In this document: piece after piece, positions 22,181 through 34,598 of the stretch
Layout: each line of letters starts with the position of its first letter
Numbering within the stretch: the stretch's first letter is position 1
Assembly: GCA_021018995.1 (NCBI GenBank)
Contig: CM037587.1
Location: forward strand, 66,297,604 to 66,361,603
Direction of reading: 5' to 3'
From: Chloranthus sessilifolius
Lineage: Eukaryota; Streptophyta; Magnoliopsida; Chloranthales; Chloranthaceae
DNA: 64,000 bases
Program-made: the position numbers and the translations under genes
Notes under the pieces: generated by a model
The model's database searches: none
Seen by the model: only the letters and a program-made list of their open reading frames with translations
What the model was told of the DNA's origin: nothing

Positions 22181-22255
22181 ACACCATTAATGTTGGTTGC
22201 AATGCATGGGCAGATTGCTTATGTGGAAAAGCTTCTCCAAGCTAGAGCAAATGTT
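22181..22255 (+). pseudogene. Captured ankyrin-repeat exon fragment
   Basis: After an acceptor-like TTTGGTTTAG the sequence reads TPLMLVAMHGQIAYVEKLLQ and ends in RANV before GTTAGTAAAG, a donor-like sequence. TPLMLAAMHG...LL.AGANV is the consensus of one ankyrin repeat, close to the XB3/XBAT family of RING ubiquitin ligases. Only about 25 codons are present, so it is a fragment without function of its own. The parent gene could be any ankyrin protein of this type. Confidence 0.7.
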
Positions 22256-24983
22256 AGTAAAGTTACCATCTTGCTTTTTTTTATACTTATTATTTATTTT
22301 TGATTGTTGGGTCTACGATGGAATAATTTGATTGGGTTTTCTCTAATTCATATTAGGTTTTTATGTTCGAATTTTTAAAAATTTCTCATTTTTTCACAAA
22401 ATTATCAAAATCTATCAATTTTTCGGTATATCTGCAAAGCTGTTCTATTTCTATACCGAGACTTAGGTCACTGATTATAGCCCATCCACAAGTATACTGA
22501 AACATCATTATCTTCAACGGTTCTAGCTTTGTTGGTGCCACCCTCCTAAGGAATTACTTATACAGTCAATCTATTGATTGGTGGTGGTCAACTAAAACTA
22601 GTTTTTTATTTGACTGATTCTTAATAATTATATTAACAATTAAAAAAAAACCTGCCTCTTCTGATCAAAAGTGGATAGTTAGGGTAGTAACATCCCTCGA
22701 TTTCAACCATATATTGCACATCTTTTATCACCCAAGTTATTAATCTAAAGCACTTCATTAGCACATCTTAACAAAGAATCCTGCCTATGAGATGACTGTA
22801 ACTATATGATCTCTGCACTTTCTAATCCGAACTGTCAACCCATTTTATATGATTTCATATTCTTTAATCAAGGGGAAGAAAAAAAAACTAAGAGACTAAC
22901 TGTTGTTGCCTGCATATACACAGATTTGGATCATGACAACCCATTTCTACACCATGTGACACAAACTAAATCCAAGCTATCCAGCTAGCAGCCCATCGTT
23001 AACACATATCTAGCAAAAAAATCAAAAGTTTGCAAGAGCCTTGGAGCCATTTAATATCAACAATTGAAAAAATATGCACAACCATCCCCTATCAGATAGA
23101 ATGTATATATAGAATGGTTCAAATCCCAGAATGAATGTGATCATTTGGTCTATGATATGTTCCGGTATAAGTTACCCATTTGATGAATTGGATTCCTAAA
23201 ATTATATTCCATTTAGCCCAAATGTGGGACTCTCAACCCCAAATCTGTAAAGAGTTGGTCATTTGCCATTTTCCTACTTAATATAGTTCTTGGTGTTCAT
23301 GTTAAATATGTTCTTAAAACAAGCATGTGCATGCTAATGTAACAAGCATTTGCATGTACCTGCTTTCCGTGTTAGCTATTTAATTTTTCATATTTCATTG
23401 GAGTTAGTTGAGTTTTCTAGACTTTAATCTTAAATTTTGGGTATATCTCCCTTACAGCTAAGTAAGGACCACATTAGGGAGGTGACTTGTTTGGGTTGGG
23501 TGCAACTATTAGGTGCTAGCTATGGTCATCGAACCAATATGCATAGCACACATTTTCATTAATCTTAACTGTCCAGCTAAGTTTTCAATCAAATATCTAT
23601 GGGAAGATAAATTTCCTTTTGTGCTATTACTCTCCTGAGATGTTACTTGCAAGTTGTATGTGTGCCCCAAGAAACCAATAACAGTTTATAATCTTACAGA
23701 GAGGCTTCATTTTTTTAAATTGTGCTCTGTCTACTATTAAGATAAAACCTTGAACTATTTTTTCATTTATTGCATAGAATCATATCTCTACAAATTATAT
23801 AGCTATAATGTGTTCCTATTAATTTGAACATACTTTTATATATTTCATACATGCATGGATTACCATTTGTATAGGGGAATGCTTGTATTTCTCACCAATA
23901 TTATATAATTTAGTAGACATGTCAGTGTTTTTGCTCACTAACTATATCATATCTGACATCTAGTGTTCGGAACGTACTCACCACCAACGAAAGAGCTCTT
24001 GAGGATTGATTTGAAAATTTGTACTGTAGTCGTGTTTAACTGGTAACTATAAAAGTTATATTTTCTCTAACACCCGGTATCTGTCATGGACTCCCAGAAA
24101 ATGAAAGAGGTATTGATGAATGATATTAATAAACTGGTTGGACTTTCCTAATTTTATGTCAGCCAAATATTCAACCCATTTAAGCCTAGCTCAGCCCAAA
24201 CCATTGACACACCTCTGAGATCTTCTAGTTGCCAACTCTTAAGCCGCAAGAGGAAAGCATCTTATCAGCTGAGTGGGACATATCAAGAAGCCTTATAAAC
24301 TGATTAAGGAAACTCTTTAATTTCAGTAGGTTTTTCTTTAGTGAAGTTGTTTTATTGCTCCTCAAAGTATACAGTAAATAATGATGGCCCAATATTGGAT
24401 GGTGACACAACTTTAGGGAAAATGGGCAGGAGAAAGTGCTATTGAGCCGACGGTGGGTCTATATGCTTGTACTTTCTCATGATAAAAAAACAACTAAGAG
24501 GGAAGATGGGTTATTATTGGACAGTGTGGGGGGTGGACCTATCAGGACACATCACCTGATTTGTAAGTAAGGTGATTAAGGCTATTAATGGGTCGGGTCG
24601 GGTCAGGTCAAGTCAGGTTGACCAAGAAGTCGGGTCGACCCAGACCCGACTCAATATTTTTATATGGTATAAGTTTTAGAACCAATGCCTAGTATACTAG
24701 CTGGTCCAAACCAAGCAAATCTGTCAGCTGAATCAACTTAGTTTGAATTGAGATTGCCTTTGCATATTGCTCCTTATATATATTATGCATGCACAAAGCC
24801 ACAAACTACTCTAGTTTGCACTAACTTACTGCCAAATTGTTTTCATTTTATTGCCCAACTTATTGCTTATAAATATGAAATTTTACTCATGAATTATGAC
24901 TTGTTATGCTGAAATACTTTACTTTTCATTGTAAAGTTTCTTAATTGGGCCTTTTACTGATATATGGTGGTTTTAGCTTACAG

Positions 24984-25065
24984 ATTGTGCCCATCTTGAG
25001 AGCTGGTCTTGCTTTAGTAGAGCATGCCTAATCAATCTTGCCAACAACAAAAGCTTACCATCTAG
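24984..25065 (+). pseudogene. Captured uracil phosphoribosyltransferase exon fragment
   Basis: The sequence between an acceptor (TTAGCTTACAG) and a canonical donor (GTAAGTG) reads IVPILRAGLALVEHA, a stop, then SILPTTKAYHL. VPILRAGL...EHA is the conserved N-terminal block of uracil phosphoribosyltransferases, which salvage uracil to UMP. The internal TAA shows it is dead. The intact splice borders show that genomic DNA, not a spliced message, was captured. Confidence 0.78.
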
Positions 25066-26457
25066 GTAAGTGAAGACTTATGCAGTGTGGCCAAAAAGTA
25101 TTAGTAGATATGGTTGTCAAGAAAAATATTGGCCATGAATATTATCCAACATAGTGGAATGGTAAAGAACTGAATGTCGTTATAAATTTGTTTTCGGTCA
25201 TTATACTCATTTAATCCAGGATTGTGGAGTAGTTTGTTTGTGTACCAATGTGTTATCTATATCTCTAGGTGACATGCCATCCAAAGATTCCTTTCAATTA
25301 TTTATTGTTCTGTGTTGGGTGTCTGTTTTTTTTTTGTGCAAATGAAGGGATATTGAGGAATGGGAAAACGCTTTAGCCATCTATATATGTGAACAAGTAA
25401 GACTTTTCTTCCCTAGCTCTGTTTGTCCTTTTTATATGACAATTTCAATAGATTTTTGTATCTGCCCTTTTTACATAATGATCTACAACTTTGATATTAC
25501 CAAGAATGTGATTTTTTTTTTTGATAATTGGAAAAAAAATTTAAGAAAAAGAAAATCAGGTATCTTTACAAGAAACTAGGCAGCGAGCAGTTGCAAAAAA
25601 TAAAAATCCCCAAAACTAAACTCACCAAAAATAATTAAAGCAAAAAAAGAACTAAAAAACACTCCCCAAAATTTTGGCTGCCTGGTGGGTCAAGGCTCCT
25701 AACCTGTCCCGAAAAACCTGTTTGGGTCGGATCGGCAGACCATTTTTTTTTCTAAAGTCCCCTAAATGCCCATAACCCTTTATTTTTACGAATAAAATAT
25801 CGACTCAGGTCAAGTCAGGCAGATTTTCGCTTGACCCGACCCGACGCCGAACGCCTAGGCAACAAAACATCTGGTGCTACTATGTATGTTGAAAATTTGA
25901 CTACTGTTTTAAGAAATATCTATTTACTGTTCATGATAACTAAAAAATTCAAGTATAAATATCTCACCCATTTATGATAAATGACAGAAATGTCTAAAAC
26001 TTTTCATATAGAGTAAATTTTTTCTTTTTTCGTAGGTATGCTGGAATTCAAATAGAAATATAGAGTTAGTTATGTTGAATATTTAGTGAGAGCTAGCTGA
26101 ATCCATTTGCATCTGTACTATCTTATTCAAACTCGCTCTTAAGTTGTTGGACATTTCAATTTGAAGATTGATACAAGATACGATTGATACAAGATAGTGA
26201 AACTATTAATGGTAACTATAAACTGAAACTCTTGAAGATTAAAATGGGTTTTATAGTTTATTTGATCTTATCAACAAACATTTTGACTTAATTTTGTTCT
26301 GATTCATCAGGGAAATGTATCTAGCGACACCGAGCTCTGCTACATCCGTTTCGACCAGTCTAGCTTTGCTACATCTGTTTTGACCAGGTCTGCACTATCA
26401 AGGTACAAGGTTGTGGTCATCAGATTTGTGCACACTGCACCTTTGCTCTATGCTGCC

Positions 26458-26544
26458 ACAATAAAGCCAGAGGAAGTCCAGAAACTCATGGATTATATAC
26501 AGAAACATGGGCATGGGTGTTGGCGAGCGCTGCCTAAGAACGCC
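26458..26544 (+). pseudogene. Captured R2R3-MYB repeat fragment
   Basis: 29 codons read TIKPEEVQKLMDYIQKHGHG followed by CWRALPKNA. This is the first half of the first MYB repeat of plant R2R3 factors (normally WTPEED.KL..YI..HGHG.WRALP). The first tryptophan is replaced and no second half follows, so it cannot bind DNA as a MYB domain. It lies in a 62-codon open stretch (26380-26568) whose other parts are not recognised. Confidence 0.78.
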
Positions 26545-27705
26545 AGTGAGATACGCGAAAAATTATGAATTTTTCTGATTTGGGTTTTTGTGTTTTTTGA
26601 AGTTTTTGAAGTTTTTAAAGTGTAGATCATTGATGGACTTATACTATTACAGGGCTTTCGAGGTGCGGGAAGAGTTGTCGGCTTTGATGGGCTAATTATC
26701 TGAGACCCTGATATTAAGAGTGGGAGAGTGGGAGGTTCTCATTTGAAGAAGAAGAGACGATAATCCAGTTACATAGTATTTTGGGAAGGGTTAATTTATA
26801 TCCAAAATTTGTATGGGAGAAACTTTGTGGAAGGAAGACTCAATTTATACCCATAATTTATAATTTTATAGGGAAAAAGCAAGGTAAATTTATGGTTTTA
26901 GTTCAAAATATTTATTATACTCATTTGTGATTTTCTGTTGGTTAAGCAAGGTAAATTTTCATTGGATAAGCAGGGTAAATTTATTGTTTTACTATGAAGT
27001 AATTTTTTTATATCCATTTGTAATTTTTTGATGGAAGAGCAGAGTTTTCTGGGGTAGAAGCCCTTCCCCTGAATTATAAATATTTTTTTTATTACCATTT
27101 TTTAAAAAAATGACTGTCCAAGACAGTCTTATTTTTTCCAAAATTTAAAAAGTACGACGGTTCCAGACCATCCTATTTGAGCCATCATTCAAGTAGGACG
27201 GTTCATAAAAGACTGTCTGATATAACAAATAAGACGGCTCATGACCGTCTCTAAATAAAGGACGGTTTATTAGAGACACTCATGAGTTGTCTTATTAAAT
27301 GGTTAATGACCGTCCTTAGTGGTTAATATGAGACGGCTTCAAACCGTCTTATATTAGGACTGTCGAAAACAGTCATTTTTTACCGTCTTATTTACTTAAT
27401 ATAAGATGGTTTAGGACCGTCTTATATATTTAAGACGTCCAAAAAAAGAATGGACGTGGGGACGGTCTTAGGCCGTCTTATTTTTAAAACAAGACGGCTG
27501 TGGGCAGTCTTATTTCGTCTATTTTGACGTAATGTACGAGGTGGCTAAGTTTTCTTAAAAGAAGAAAAGGTGAAAAGAGAGTTACATAAATTAAATAGGG
27601 TTTTCTAAAAATAGGGTGGGTTCCGGTGTGGATCCCTCACACAGTGCACAGTGCAAAACATCATTTAACACCGTTAAAAAAATTAAAAAAAGTCGAGTCG
27701 TTACA

Positions 27706-27720
27706 TTCTCACCCCCTTAT
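27706..27720 (-). promoter_or_regulatory. Polypurine tract of the outer Gypsy element
   Basis: On the minus strand AAGGGGGTGAGAA abuts the start of the 3' LTR (TGTAAC at 27705). Confidence 0.65.
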
Positions 27721-27797
27721 AAAAATTTTATCCCCGGAAGTTACGTACTTGCGGTGATGAGCTCAGGGTATTTCTCCATAATCTCAACTTCTCATTC

Positions 27798-30700
27798 TCA
27801 AGTGGTCTCGTTCGGTGAGTAGTGTCGCCACTGAACTTTGATGAAGCATACGGTTTTACCCTTGACGAGTGTCTCCTTCCGATCTATGATGTAAATTGGC
27901 TTCTCTATGATAGTCAGATCATCCCTGACTTCAGTTGGCTCGATATCAAGGACGTGAGATGGATCTGGCAAGTACTTGCGCAACATGGACACATGGTATA
28001 TATACTGGTGAAGAGTGAGAGAAGTGAAATTCGGTAGGCAACATCGCCGTTACGATTAGTCATTACAAAAGGTCCCACGTGCCTCGAACTTAGTTTCCCC
28101 CGCATTCCAAAACGCATGACACCTTTAGTCGGGGATACACGGATGAAAATCAAGTCACAAATCTCAAACTCTACTAAACGTCTTCGATTGTTTGCGTAAG
28201 CTTTCTGACGGTCCTGGGCCTCCTTCAACTTTTGTCGGATAACTCTAACTTTTTCAGTTGTGGATCGTATGAGTTTTGACTCAAGCATCTTCCTTTCACC
28301 AAGCTCGTCCCAATAAAGAAGTGTTCTACAGCTTCAGCCATAAAGAACTTCAAAAGGTAGCATTTCGATGCTTACTTGATAGTTGTTATAAGAAAACTTG
28401 ATTAACGGCAGATGATCATCTCAATTTCCTTGGAAATCTAACATGCAAGCTCGAAGCATGTCTTCCATGATTTGATTAACTCTCTCTGTCTGCCTGTCGA
28501 TTTCTGGATGGAAGGTTGTGTTGAATCTAATCTCGCATCGATCGCTTCCAGGAATTTCTTCCAATGGGTCGTGTCTCTGTCTGAAATGATGTTCACAGGA
28601 ACTCCATGGAGTTTGACTACTTCTTTCAGGTATGTCTCAGTAAGTTTATCCCCACTATCAATATTCTTGACAGGTAAAAAGTGCGCCGACTTAGTCAATC
28701 GATCTAAAATAACCCAAATGGCGTTATGCTACCTAGAAGTCCTCATAAGTCCAACTATGAAATCTATAGAGATGTTCTCCCACTTCCACTCGGGAATCGA
28801 TAAGGGCTGCAAAGGACCGGTTTGTTTCTGGTGTTCAACTTTCACTTGCTGGCAGACAAGACATCGGGAAACATATTCGGCAACCTCTCTCTTCATGATC
28901 GGCCACGAGTAATAACTTCAAAAATTTTGATACATCTTTGTGCTACTTGGGTGCACCGAATACCCAGATTTATGTGCTTCCTCGAGAATCTTGTTTCGCA
29001 AGGTTGTAACATTTGAAAACATATAATCTTTCTCTGAATAGGAGGGTCCCATCAATGCGCATAGGAAAGTCATGTTTACGGCCCTCGGCTAACTATCCCA
29101 CAATCTTCGAAACTTCAGAATCTAAGAGTTGCTCGGTTCTGATACGATCAACAAAGGTATGTTTGACCATCATACTATCTAAATGCGCTCCTTTTTCAAT
29201 TCTGTCAAGTCGCACATTCAACTGAGAAATCTCATCGAGTGGCTTCTAAGCTTTCAGACGTGTTAGTAATCCTGAGGATTTTTTACTTAGAGTGTCAGCA
29301 ACTATGTTTGCTTTACTCAGATGGTAATTAATTGAACAGTCATAATCCTTCATGTACTTCATCCACCGTCTCTGCCTCAAGTTCGGATCCTTCTGAGAGA
29401 AAAGATATTTGAGGCTCTTGTGATCCGTATAGATTTTGAAGGTCTCACCATATAAATAGTGCCTCCAAATCTTAAGGGCAAAGATGATTGTTGTCAACTC
29501 AAGATCATGAACTGGGTAGTTCTTCTCATGCGGTTTCAACTATCTCGAGCCGTAGGCAATGGCTCTCTTATATTGCTCTAACAGACATCCAAGTCTCTGG
29601 CGCAAGGCATCTATGTAAACTTCATAAAGGTCCAGAAAGTAAAGTGAGTATTGGAGCGACCGTGAGCTTCTGCTTTAATATATTAAAATTATGCTCGCAC
29701 TTGTCGATCTACACGAATTTACTGTTCATACGAGTCAGCATAGTGAGAGGGAGTGCTAAACGAGAGTACCACTTTAGGTTAAGCCGAGGAAACTCCTCAC
29801 TTCGGTGACATTCTTCGGTACTAATTTGCGACAATTTCAATTTTTTATGGGTCCACAGAAATCCCTGCGGTCGAAATCATGTGACCTAAGAAAGCTACCT
29901 TCTCAAGGCAAAATTCACCCTTGCTCAATTTCGCGTAAACTGGTGCTCACGAAGAGTTTGAAGCATAGTACAAAGGTGGTCCTTATGAGCTTCTTTCGTG
30001 CGAGAATACATAAGGACATCGTCGATGAATACAACGATGAACCTGCCAAGAAACTTTCTGAACACACGGTTCATTAAATTCATAAACACGACAAGTGCAT
30101 TCGTGAGTCTAAAAGGCATAACAAGGAGCTCGTTGTCCTAAAAGCGGGCTTCGAAATATCGTCTACTTTGACTTTCAATTGATGACATCTGGACCTGATA
30201 TTTATCTTCGAAAAATATATAGCACCATGTAATTGGTTGGATAGATTATCGATATGAGGAAGGGGTATCAATTTTTTACGGTTACGTTATTTAGCTGTCG
30301 GTTGTCGATACAGAGTCTCATAGAGCTATCTTTCTTATTTACGAATAAGATCGATGCTCTCCATGGTGATTCACTACGTCGAATAAATCCTTTGTCAGAC
30401 AAATCTCGTAACTAAATCTCTAATTCCTTCAGTTCGTCAGCGCCATTCTGTACCGGACTTTCGCAATCAGTAAGGTACCAGGCGCAAAATCAATTTTAAA
30501 CTCTACTTCTCAGTCAGGAGGAAATCCAGACAATTCTTTCGAAAAATATCAACGAACTCTCCAACGATATGAATAATTGAGGGATCCGCCTTCTCATCAT
30601 GATCACAGTCGAGTGTAGCTAGTAGGGTTGCTCCTCCCCTTTATGTAACAAAATTTGAACAAATGGATCCCAATTGGTCAAAAGATGACTACATTAGAAA

Positions 30701-31042
30701 AATAATCTACAGAGGCATCATAAGCTGCCAACCAATCCATACCGAGGATTATGTTGAAGTCTTGGAATTCGAACACCACAAGATCTACGGGTAACTCGTG
30801 TGTTTCAATTACTAAGATCGTAGCTTGCAAAGTTTAGATGTGATCATAACATCTCCTGGCGATGTATAAATCGCAAACGTACTATCCATGAGTTTATGTT
30901 TTGCTCCGATTTTAGAAATAAAACTCGGTGTAATCAAAGAGTGGGTCAATCCAGAGTTGATCAAAACCCAAGCGTGACAAAAGGACGAATTGGCAGGTCT
31001 AGAAACTATCACAGTCCCTGAATTACATAAGGGTTCACACAC
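27798..31042 (-). pseudogene. pol: pol of the outer Gypsy element (PR, RT, RNase H, integrase, chromodomain), broken
   Basis: Read on the minus strand from 31042. The protease motif LINSGLTHSLI (about 30950) has N in place of the catalytic D. The RT has FSKINIRSRCHQL (about 30200) and [11 protein letters not shown] (about 30030), with the DD pair kept. RNase H gives [20 protein letters not shown] (about 29440) and ends at ADTLSKK. Integrase gives LHGVPVNIISDRD (about 28600) and a GPFVMTNRNGDVAYRISL segment (about 28070). A chromodomain-like end follows, with MSMLRKYLPDPSHVL and IIEKPIYIIDRKE (27992 to about 27870). Many stops and frame changes separate these. Domain order is PR-RT-RH-IN, as in Ty3/Gypsy. 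It is clearly related to the pol of the inner element. Confidence 0.85.
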
Positions 31043-31158
31043 GATCTAAGTTATTCACACGCAATAAAATTAATTCAAGAATAACAACATCGCATACAAA
31101 ATAACTCATTCATGCAATCGGGGTAAAGACTGACAATCATGCAAGCGAAGAAAATAAT

Positions 31159-33741
31159 TGTGACAGCCCGGATTTCGGCACCCCGAAACCCGTGCCATCA
31201 GCACGATCATCTTGACCGTGCCCCTTAACTATGCACGGAACACTGGTATATCAAGCATAAAAAGAAATAAGAACAACTTGCGGAATTTAAATCTAATTAG
31301 AAATACTTTTCAAAAGACAGTTCTACCCTCATGCCTCTACATGAAGGGAGAACCGATCCGAACCATCGATGATATAAATCATCACAGATGGTTCGCCCCA
31401 AAAGAATAATCCAACTCTATACATACACATGTTTTCACAAAATAAAGGCTTGACATACCAAGCCGTACAATCTCTACTCAAAACTCCTCAAAGTAGCACT
31501 GTGAGTCCTCTAGAAGAAGTCCTCTGGAGGTGGCTCCAACTCCTCACGGCAAAGAAAGTCCGACTCACGGATCGGCGTCCTCAAACCTCGGCGTGCTAAT
31601 GGACTCACACGTATAGTCTATAGGGTGAGCTACATCCTAGCCCAATAGGGAACAAACACTGCTGAACATATAAGTTATAACTCACATATATTCTATGATA
31701 TGCCATGCATGATGTAACTATGCAGTTGTTGATAAAACAGTTAAAAGCATTCGTTTACTGTTGATTTCTTATGTTTTCATTTACTCATGAAAAATGCTGA
31801 AAAGGCCTAAAGCAAAACTTAAACTTTCAACTTAAGTAATCCCCGAGCAATATAGCATCGAGCCCCGATGAGCTACCCTTCATCGTCATCTATATAGACA
31901 GTTTTAATGTATTCCCTGGGAATACCATATATTACCCAAGCCCCTTTCCCCTGGGGATTGGTGGCGGGGTTTCACTTATCTCAATCAACACCCCTGGGGT
32001 GTGCTTACTATGTACGGATAAGCCTCCGCACTGGCCTACGGTTTCGCCGCCGTATCGGTCACGGATATCCTGCCGTGTCAGTCGTGGATATCCAAAGGAA
32101 CCTCAAATAACAAAAATATCTTGCCTTACATATAGTTATTCACCGTGTAAGTGTGCTATCTTATATCGCTTAGGCCCTATCAAACATGATTCAATCTGTG
32201 GATACATCCTCGATGTATCCATTAACTTGCATCACACCGATGCTCTCTCTTACTTCTTCATCCCCGGGATGGCTCATTCGTTACTCTTATGAATGTCACA
32301 CACACACTTTTCACAATTCTTTGAGCAGTAAAAATAATTGAATTGAAATTTATATCACTACATACATGCTCTTGTAAAATAAAGTACATGTTCAAGGTGT
32401 TCCCTACCTCAAGTCTTCACTTGTTCAATGCATCAAGGTCCCACGTGGCTCCTTGTGCACTAGCTTACGTACCACCTATGGTACCACATAACAGGTGAAA
32501 CACATCACAAAGGATGCCATAAAGAAGGTATAAGATCCTCCAAGAATCTTAAAGTCAAACCTAAAAGTCAACGAAATTTATCCCAGTCGATTAATCGAAA
32601 TCCAAAATCGATTAATCGAACCTGGTTCGATTAATCGATTTCCAAAATCGATTAATCGAAGGTCAATATCGATTAGTCGAATTAATTTCGATTAATCGAA
32701 CTCTCCTTTTCGCAAAGTAAACTCACTGTTCGAATAGTCGAGTTTTCCATTCGATTAATCGAATCCAGTCTCGATTAGTCGAATTCTTCTTTTCGCAAAG
32801 AACACCTACTATTCGAACAGTTCGAGTTTCCATTCGATTAATCGAATTCAGTTTCGATTAATCGAATCTCTTCTTTTCGCAAAGTACACTTCATCGCTCT
32901 AATCTAACTTCACAAGCCGATTAATCGATCCCAAATCGATTAGTCGAAGACTAAAATCGATTAATCGAAATCCCATTTCGATTAGTCGATTTTCCTTAAA
33001 TCATTTCCTCCAACCCTTGGGGTCCACTGGAGGTTCCCAGTCGATCAGTCGATTCCCCAAATCGATTAATCGAAATCCAAATTCGATTAATCGAAATCCA
33101 ATTCGATTAATCGAATTCGTGGTCCTCTGACCTTTCAACTTCTTGGCGAATTTCGACTAGTCGAACCCCCATTTCGATTAGTCGAAATCCAAATCTTTTC
33201 TAGTTATTTTCTAAGCAATACTCCTACAATTTCCACCCATTTTACTACAATTTATTCTATAAATCTACACCATTTGTTTACGAGAATCTCACCTTAAATA
33301 AATCTCAACTTGATTAAAATGAAGGGTTGGAAGGTTAGGGTTTCCAGCTTTTGTGTGAACAGATCCTCCGCGTCGAATCCGGCGCTTTGATTTCAAGAAA
33401 TCCCCTTCCAACAACTTGCAATAACTTCTCACTAGCTCCTTTACTCCTCTCTTTCTCTCTCTCTCTCTTCTTTACTCCTCTCAACCACCAAAATATGAAT
33501 ATTAGGGTTTTCAACCCTTTTTATCTTATCTCTCTTCTCGGTGTGGAGCACATACACACCCATCGGTGTATGTTACTCTACACGCTCCTCTATCTCTCCA
33601 CTCTTCTACACTGGTATACACATCACATCCGCTCATCTCACCCTAAGTTCATCAATGAACTATCTCATGGTCAAACCTAAGACCAATCGGGCACGGATCC
33701 CGAGGTCATAGTTCAACGTGATTTTTTTTCGGGTTATTACA
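31159..33741 (-). repeat. 3' LTR of the inner Gypsy element
   Basis: 2583 bp. On the minus strand it runs TGTAATAACCCG...GGGCTGTCACA. It carries about twenty palindrome-type sites (32587-33186). On the minus strand, after the array, TCTATATAGATG near 31890-31905 is a possible TATA box. The minus-strand start region includes a CT microsatellite (33452-33468). Confidence 0.92.
32587..33186. repeat. Array of TCGATTAATCGA-type palindromes in the 3' LTR
   Basis: About 22 copies in 600 bp of CGATTAATCG and its variants CGATTAGTCG, CGACTAGTCG and CGATCAGTCG, most flanked by T and A to give TTCGATTAATCGAA. Spacers are short and unequal (about 8-40 bp), often AATCCAAA or CTTTTCGCAAAG. The sites are conserved while spacers vary, so this is an array of dispersed sites rather than a simple tandem repeat. 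Confidence 0.92.
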
Positions 33742-33758
33742 TCCTCCCCACCTTGGGA
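33742..33758 (-). promoter_or_regulatory. Polypurine tract of the inner Gypsy element
   Basis: On the minus strand AAGGTGGGGAGGA ends exactly where the 3' LTR begins (TGTAATAACC). Confidence 0.75.
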
Positions 33759-33923
33759 ATTTTCGTCCTCGAAAATCACCCAAAGGTGTGGTGGTCTTCA
33801 TTCCCCCCCCTCCCCCCGCACACTCGGAGGTGAGGTGGTCTACCACGTAACGCACAAGTACACACAAATACGCAAAATCAATGAACCATATATAACAGTA
33901 ACAAGGTTTTTATATATAAAACA

Positions 33924-34598
33924 TCAAAAGTTACAATAATGATTGAATTGGGGACCACAACAGAAAAACAAAAATGGTTCACCCCTATACAGAAGATGTA
34001 CAATGGACAAAAAGAAAACAACACTACGGCAGTCAGGCCCCCATGTGGTGGATCTAAAGTCGAGGGCAGGCTGGTCGACGGGAGCTGGCTGATCTGCCAC
34101 GGGTGGCTGGATGGCTGGTGGCGGTAGCGGATGAGAAGTCCCTGTCGGGGGCGGCGGTGGAATCTCGGTCGGCGGCAGAGGTGGAATGGTAGTGGAAGTA
34201 GATGGTGGCTGCGTCGTCGTCGACGTCGTCGTCGTCGGTGGTGCGGTGGAGGTAGAAGCACCGGCATGATGTAATTGCGACCAAAAGACGGGACCACGAT
34301 GGAATCTTTGTGGTGCCGGTCCATTCTCTTCTTCAGGGCCAAACATGTCGTCCGTGTAGGTGTGGGGGTAGATAAACTTGAGGGTGTGAAACATGAGGAA
34401 ATCAATCCTCCTGTTCATCCTCTCGTTATTCGCTTCCATTCGCCTCGGCGAGAGTCTCCTCAATGGTGGTGGTGGTGGGCGGTCACGTGAAGTAGAGGGG
34501 TCACGGTAGGTCGAGGTGGTGGTGGTGTACCGTGGTGGTGGTGGAATGGACCGGTCGCGGGCGTGCACCGGTAGAACGACTGGGTGATATCGCGCCAT
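33924..34598 (-). CDS. Proline/threonine/serine-rich frame, probable C-terminal part of the extra gene
   Basis: 224 codons downstream of the main extra frame on the same strand. The first third is basic and proline-rich (RPPPPPLRRLSPRRMEANNE) and contains a short helical stretch (ERMNRRIDFLMFHTLKFIY). The middle is low-complexity T/S/P, and the end is hydrophobic. It is separated from 34761 by 162 bp with stops, so it is either a continuation after a frame change or splice, or a decayed extension. Another frame (33878-34405) overlaps it. The helical stretch fits the pattern of the end of a larger nuclear protein. No function is claimed. Confidence 0.45.
   Translation of the reverse strand: MARYHPVVLPVHARDRSIPPPPRYTTTTSTYRDPSTSRDRPPPPPLRRLSPRRMEANNERMNRRIDFLMFHTLKFIYPHTYTDDMFGPEEENGPAPQRFHRGPVFWSQLHHAGASTSTAPPTTTTSTTTQPPSTSTTIPPLPPTEIPPPPPTGTSHPLPPPAIQPPVADQPAPVDQPALDFRSTTWGPDCRSVVFFLSIVHLLYRGEPFLFFCCGPQFNHYCNF

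Larger units (their letters stand above)
21052..27534. mobile_element. CACTA-type DNA transposon, non-autonomous, with captured gene fragments
   Basis: Begins CACTACGTCAAAA and ends TTTTGACGTAATG, giving imperfect 13-bp terminal repeats. The 3-bp duplication TAC flanks it (21049-21051 and 27535-27537). Subterminal regions (about 21060-21250 and 27110-27530) are full of short inverted and direct motifs of the type AAGACGGT and ACCGTCTTA, a hallmark of CACTA elements. No transposase reading frame is visible in 6.5 kb. Inside are exon-like pieces of three unrelated plant genes, listed separately, some with splice-site borders. This makes it a Pack-type or transduplicating element that would need transposase from elsewhere. 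Confidence 0.88.
17869..27705 (-). repeat. Left LTR (3' LTR by strand) of the outer Gypsy element, split by CACTA
   Basis: Without the 6483-bp CACTA element and its duplicated TAC, the LTR is about 3.35 kb, as in the right copy (3360 bp). On the minus strand it starts TGTAACGACTCG and ends GGTCGTGATA, so the ends are TG...TA rather than TG...CA. The same ending is seen in the right copy, and the AATAG duplication fixes the boundary. It includes GACGTCCGTCCT-like short repeats near 20330-20460. Confidence 0.88.

Noticed and set aside
24590..24680. GGGTCGGGTC-rich segment as a telomere-like or satellite repeat
   Set aside because: Short and irregular, and it does not match telomere units; it is common in plant repeats.
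22140..26570. A single multi-exon host gene across the CACTA interior
   Set aside because: The recognisable exons belong to three unrelated families (ankyrin, UPRT, MYB), one has an internal stop, and all lie within defined transposon ends.
32587..33186. Palindrome array read as a CRISPR-like array or simple tandem repeat
   Set aside because: This is plant nuclear DNA; the units are 10-14 bp palindromes with unequal spacers, neither long repeats with unique spacers nor head-to-tail satellites.
33351..33680. A 109-codon plus-strand frame, repeated at 43721-44047
   Set aside because: It lies inside the LTRs antisense to the element, and its repetition only reflects LTR identity. No domain.
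33878..34405. A 175-codon minus-strand frame with histidine and arginine runs
   Set aside because: It overlaps the 224-codon proline-rich frame in another register; its composition follows from the repetitive DNA. It was not listed as a separate gene.
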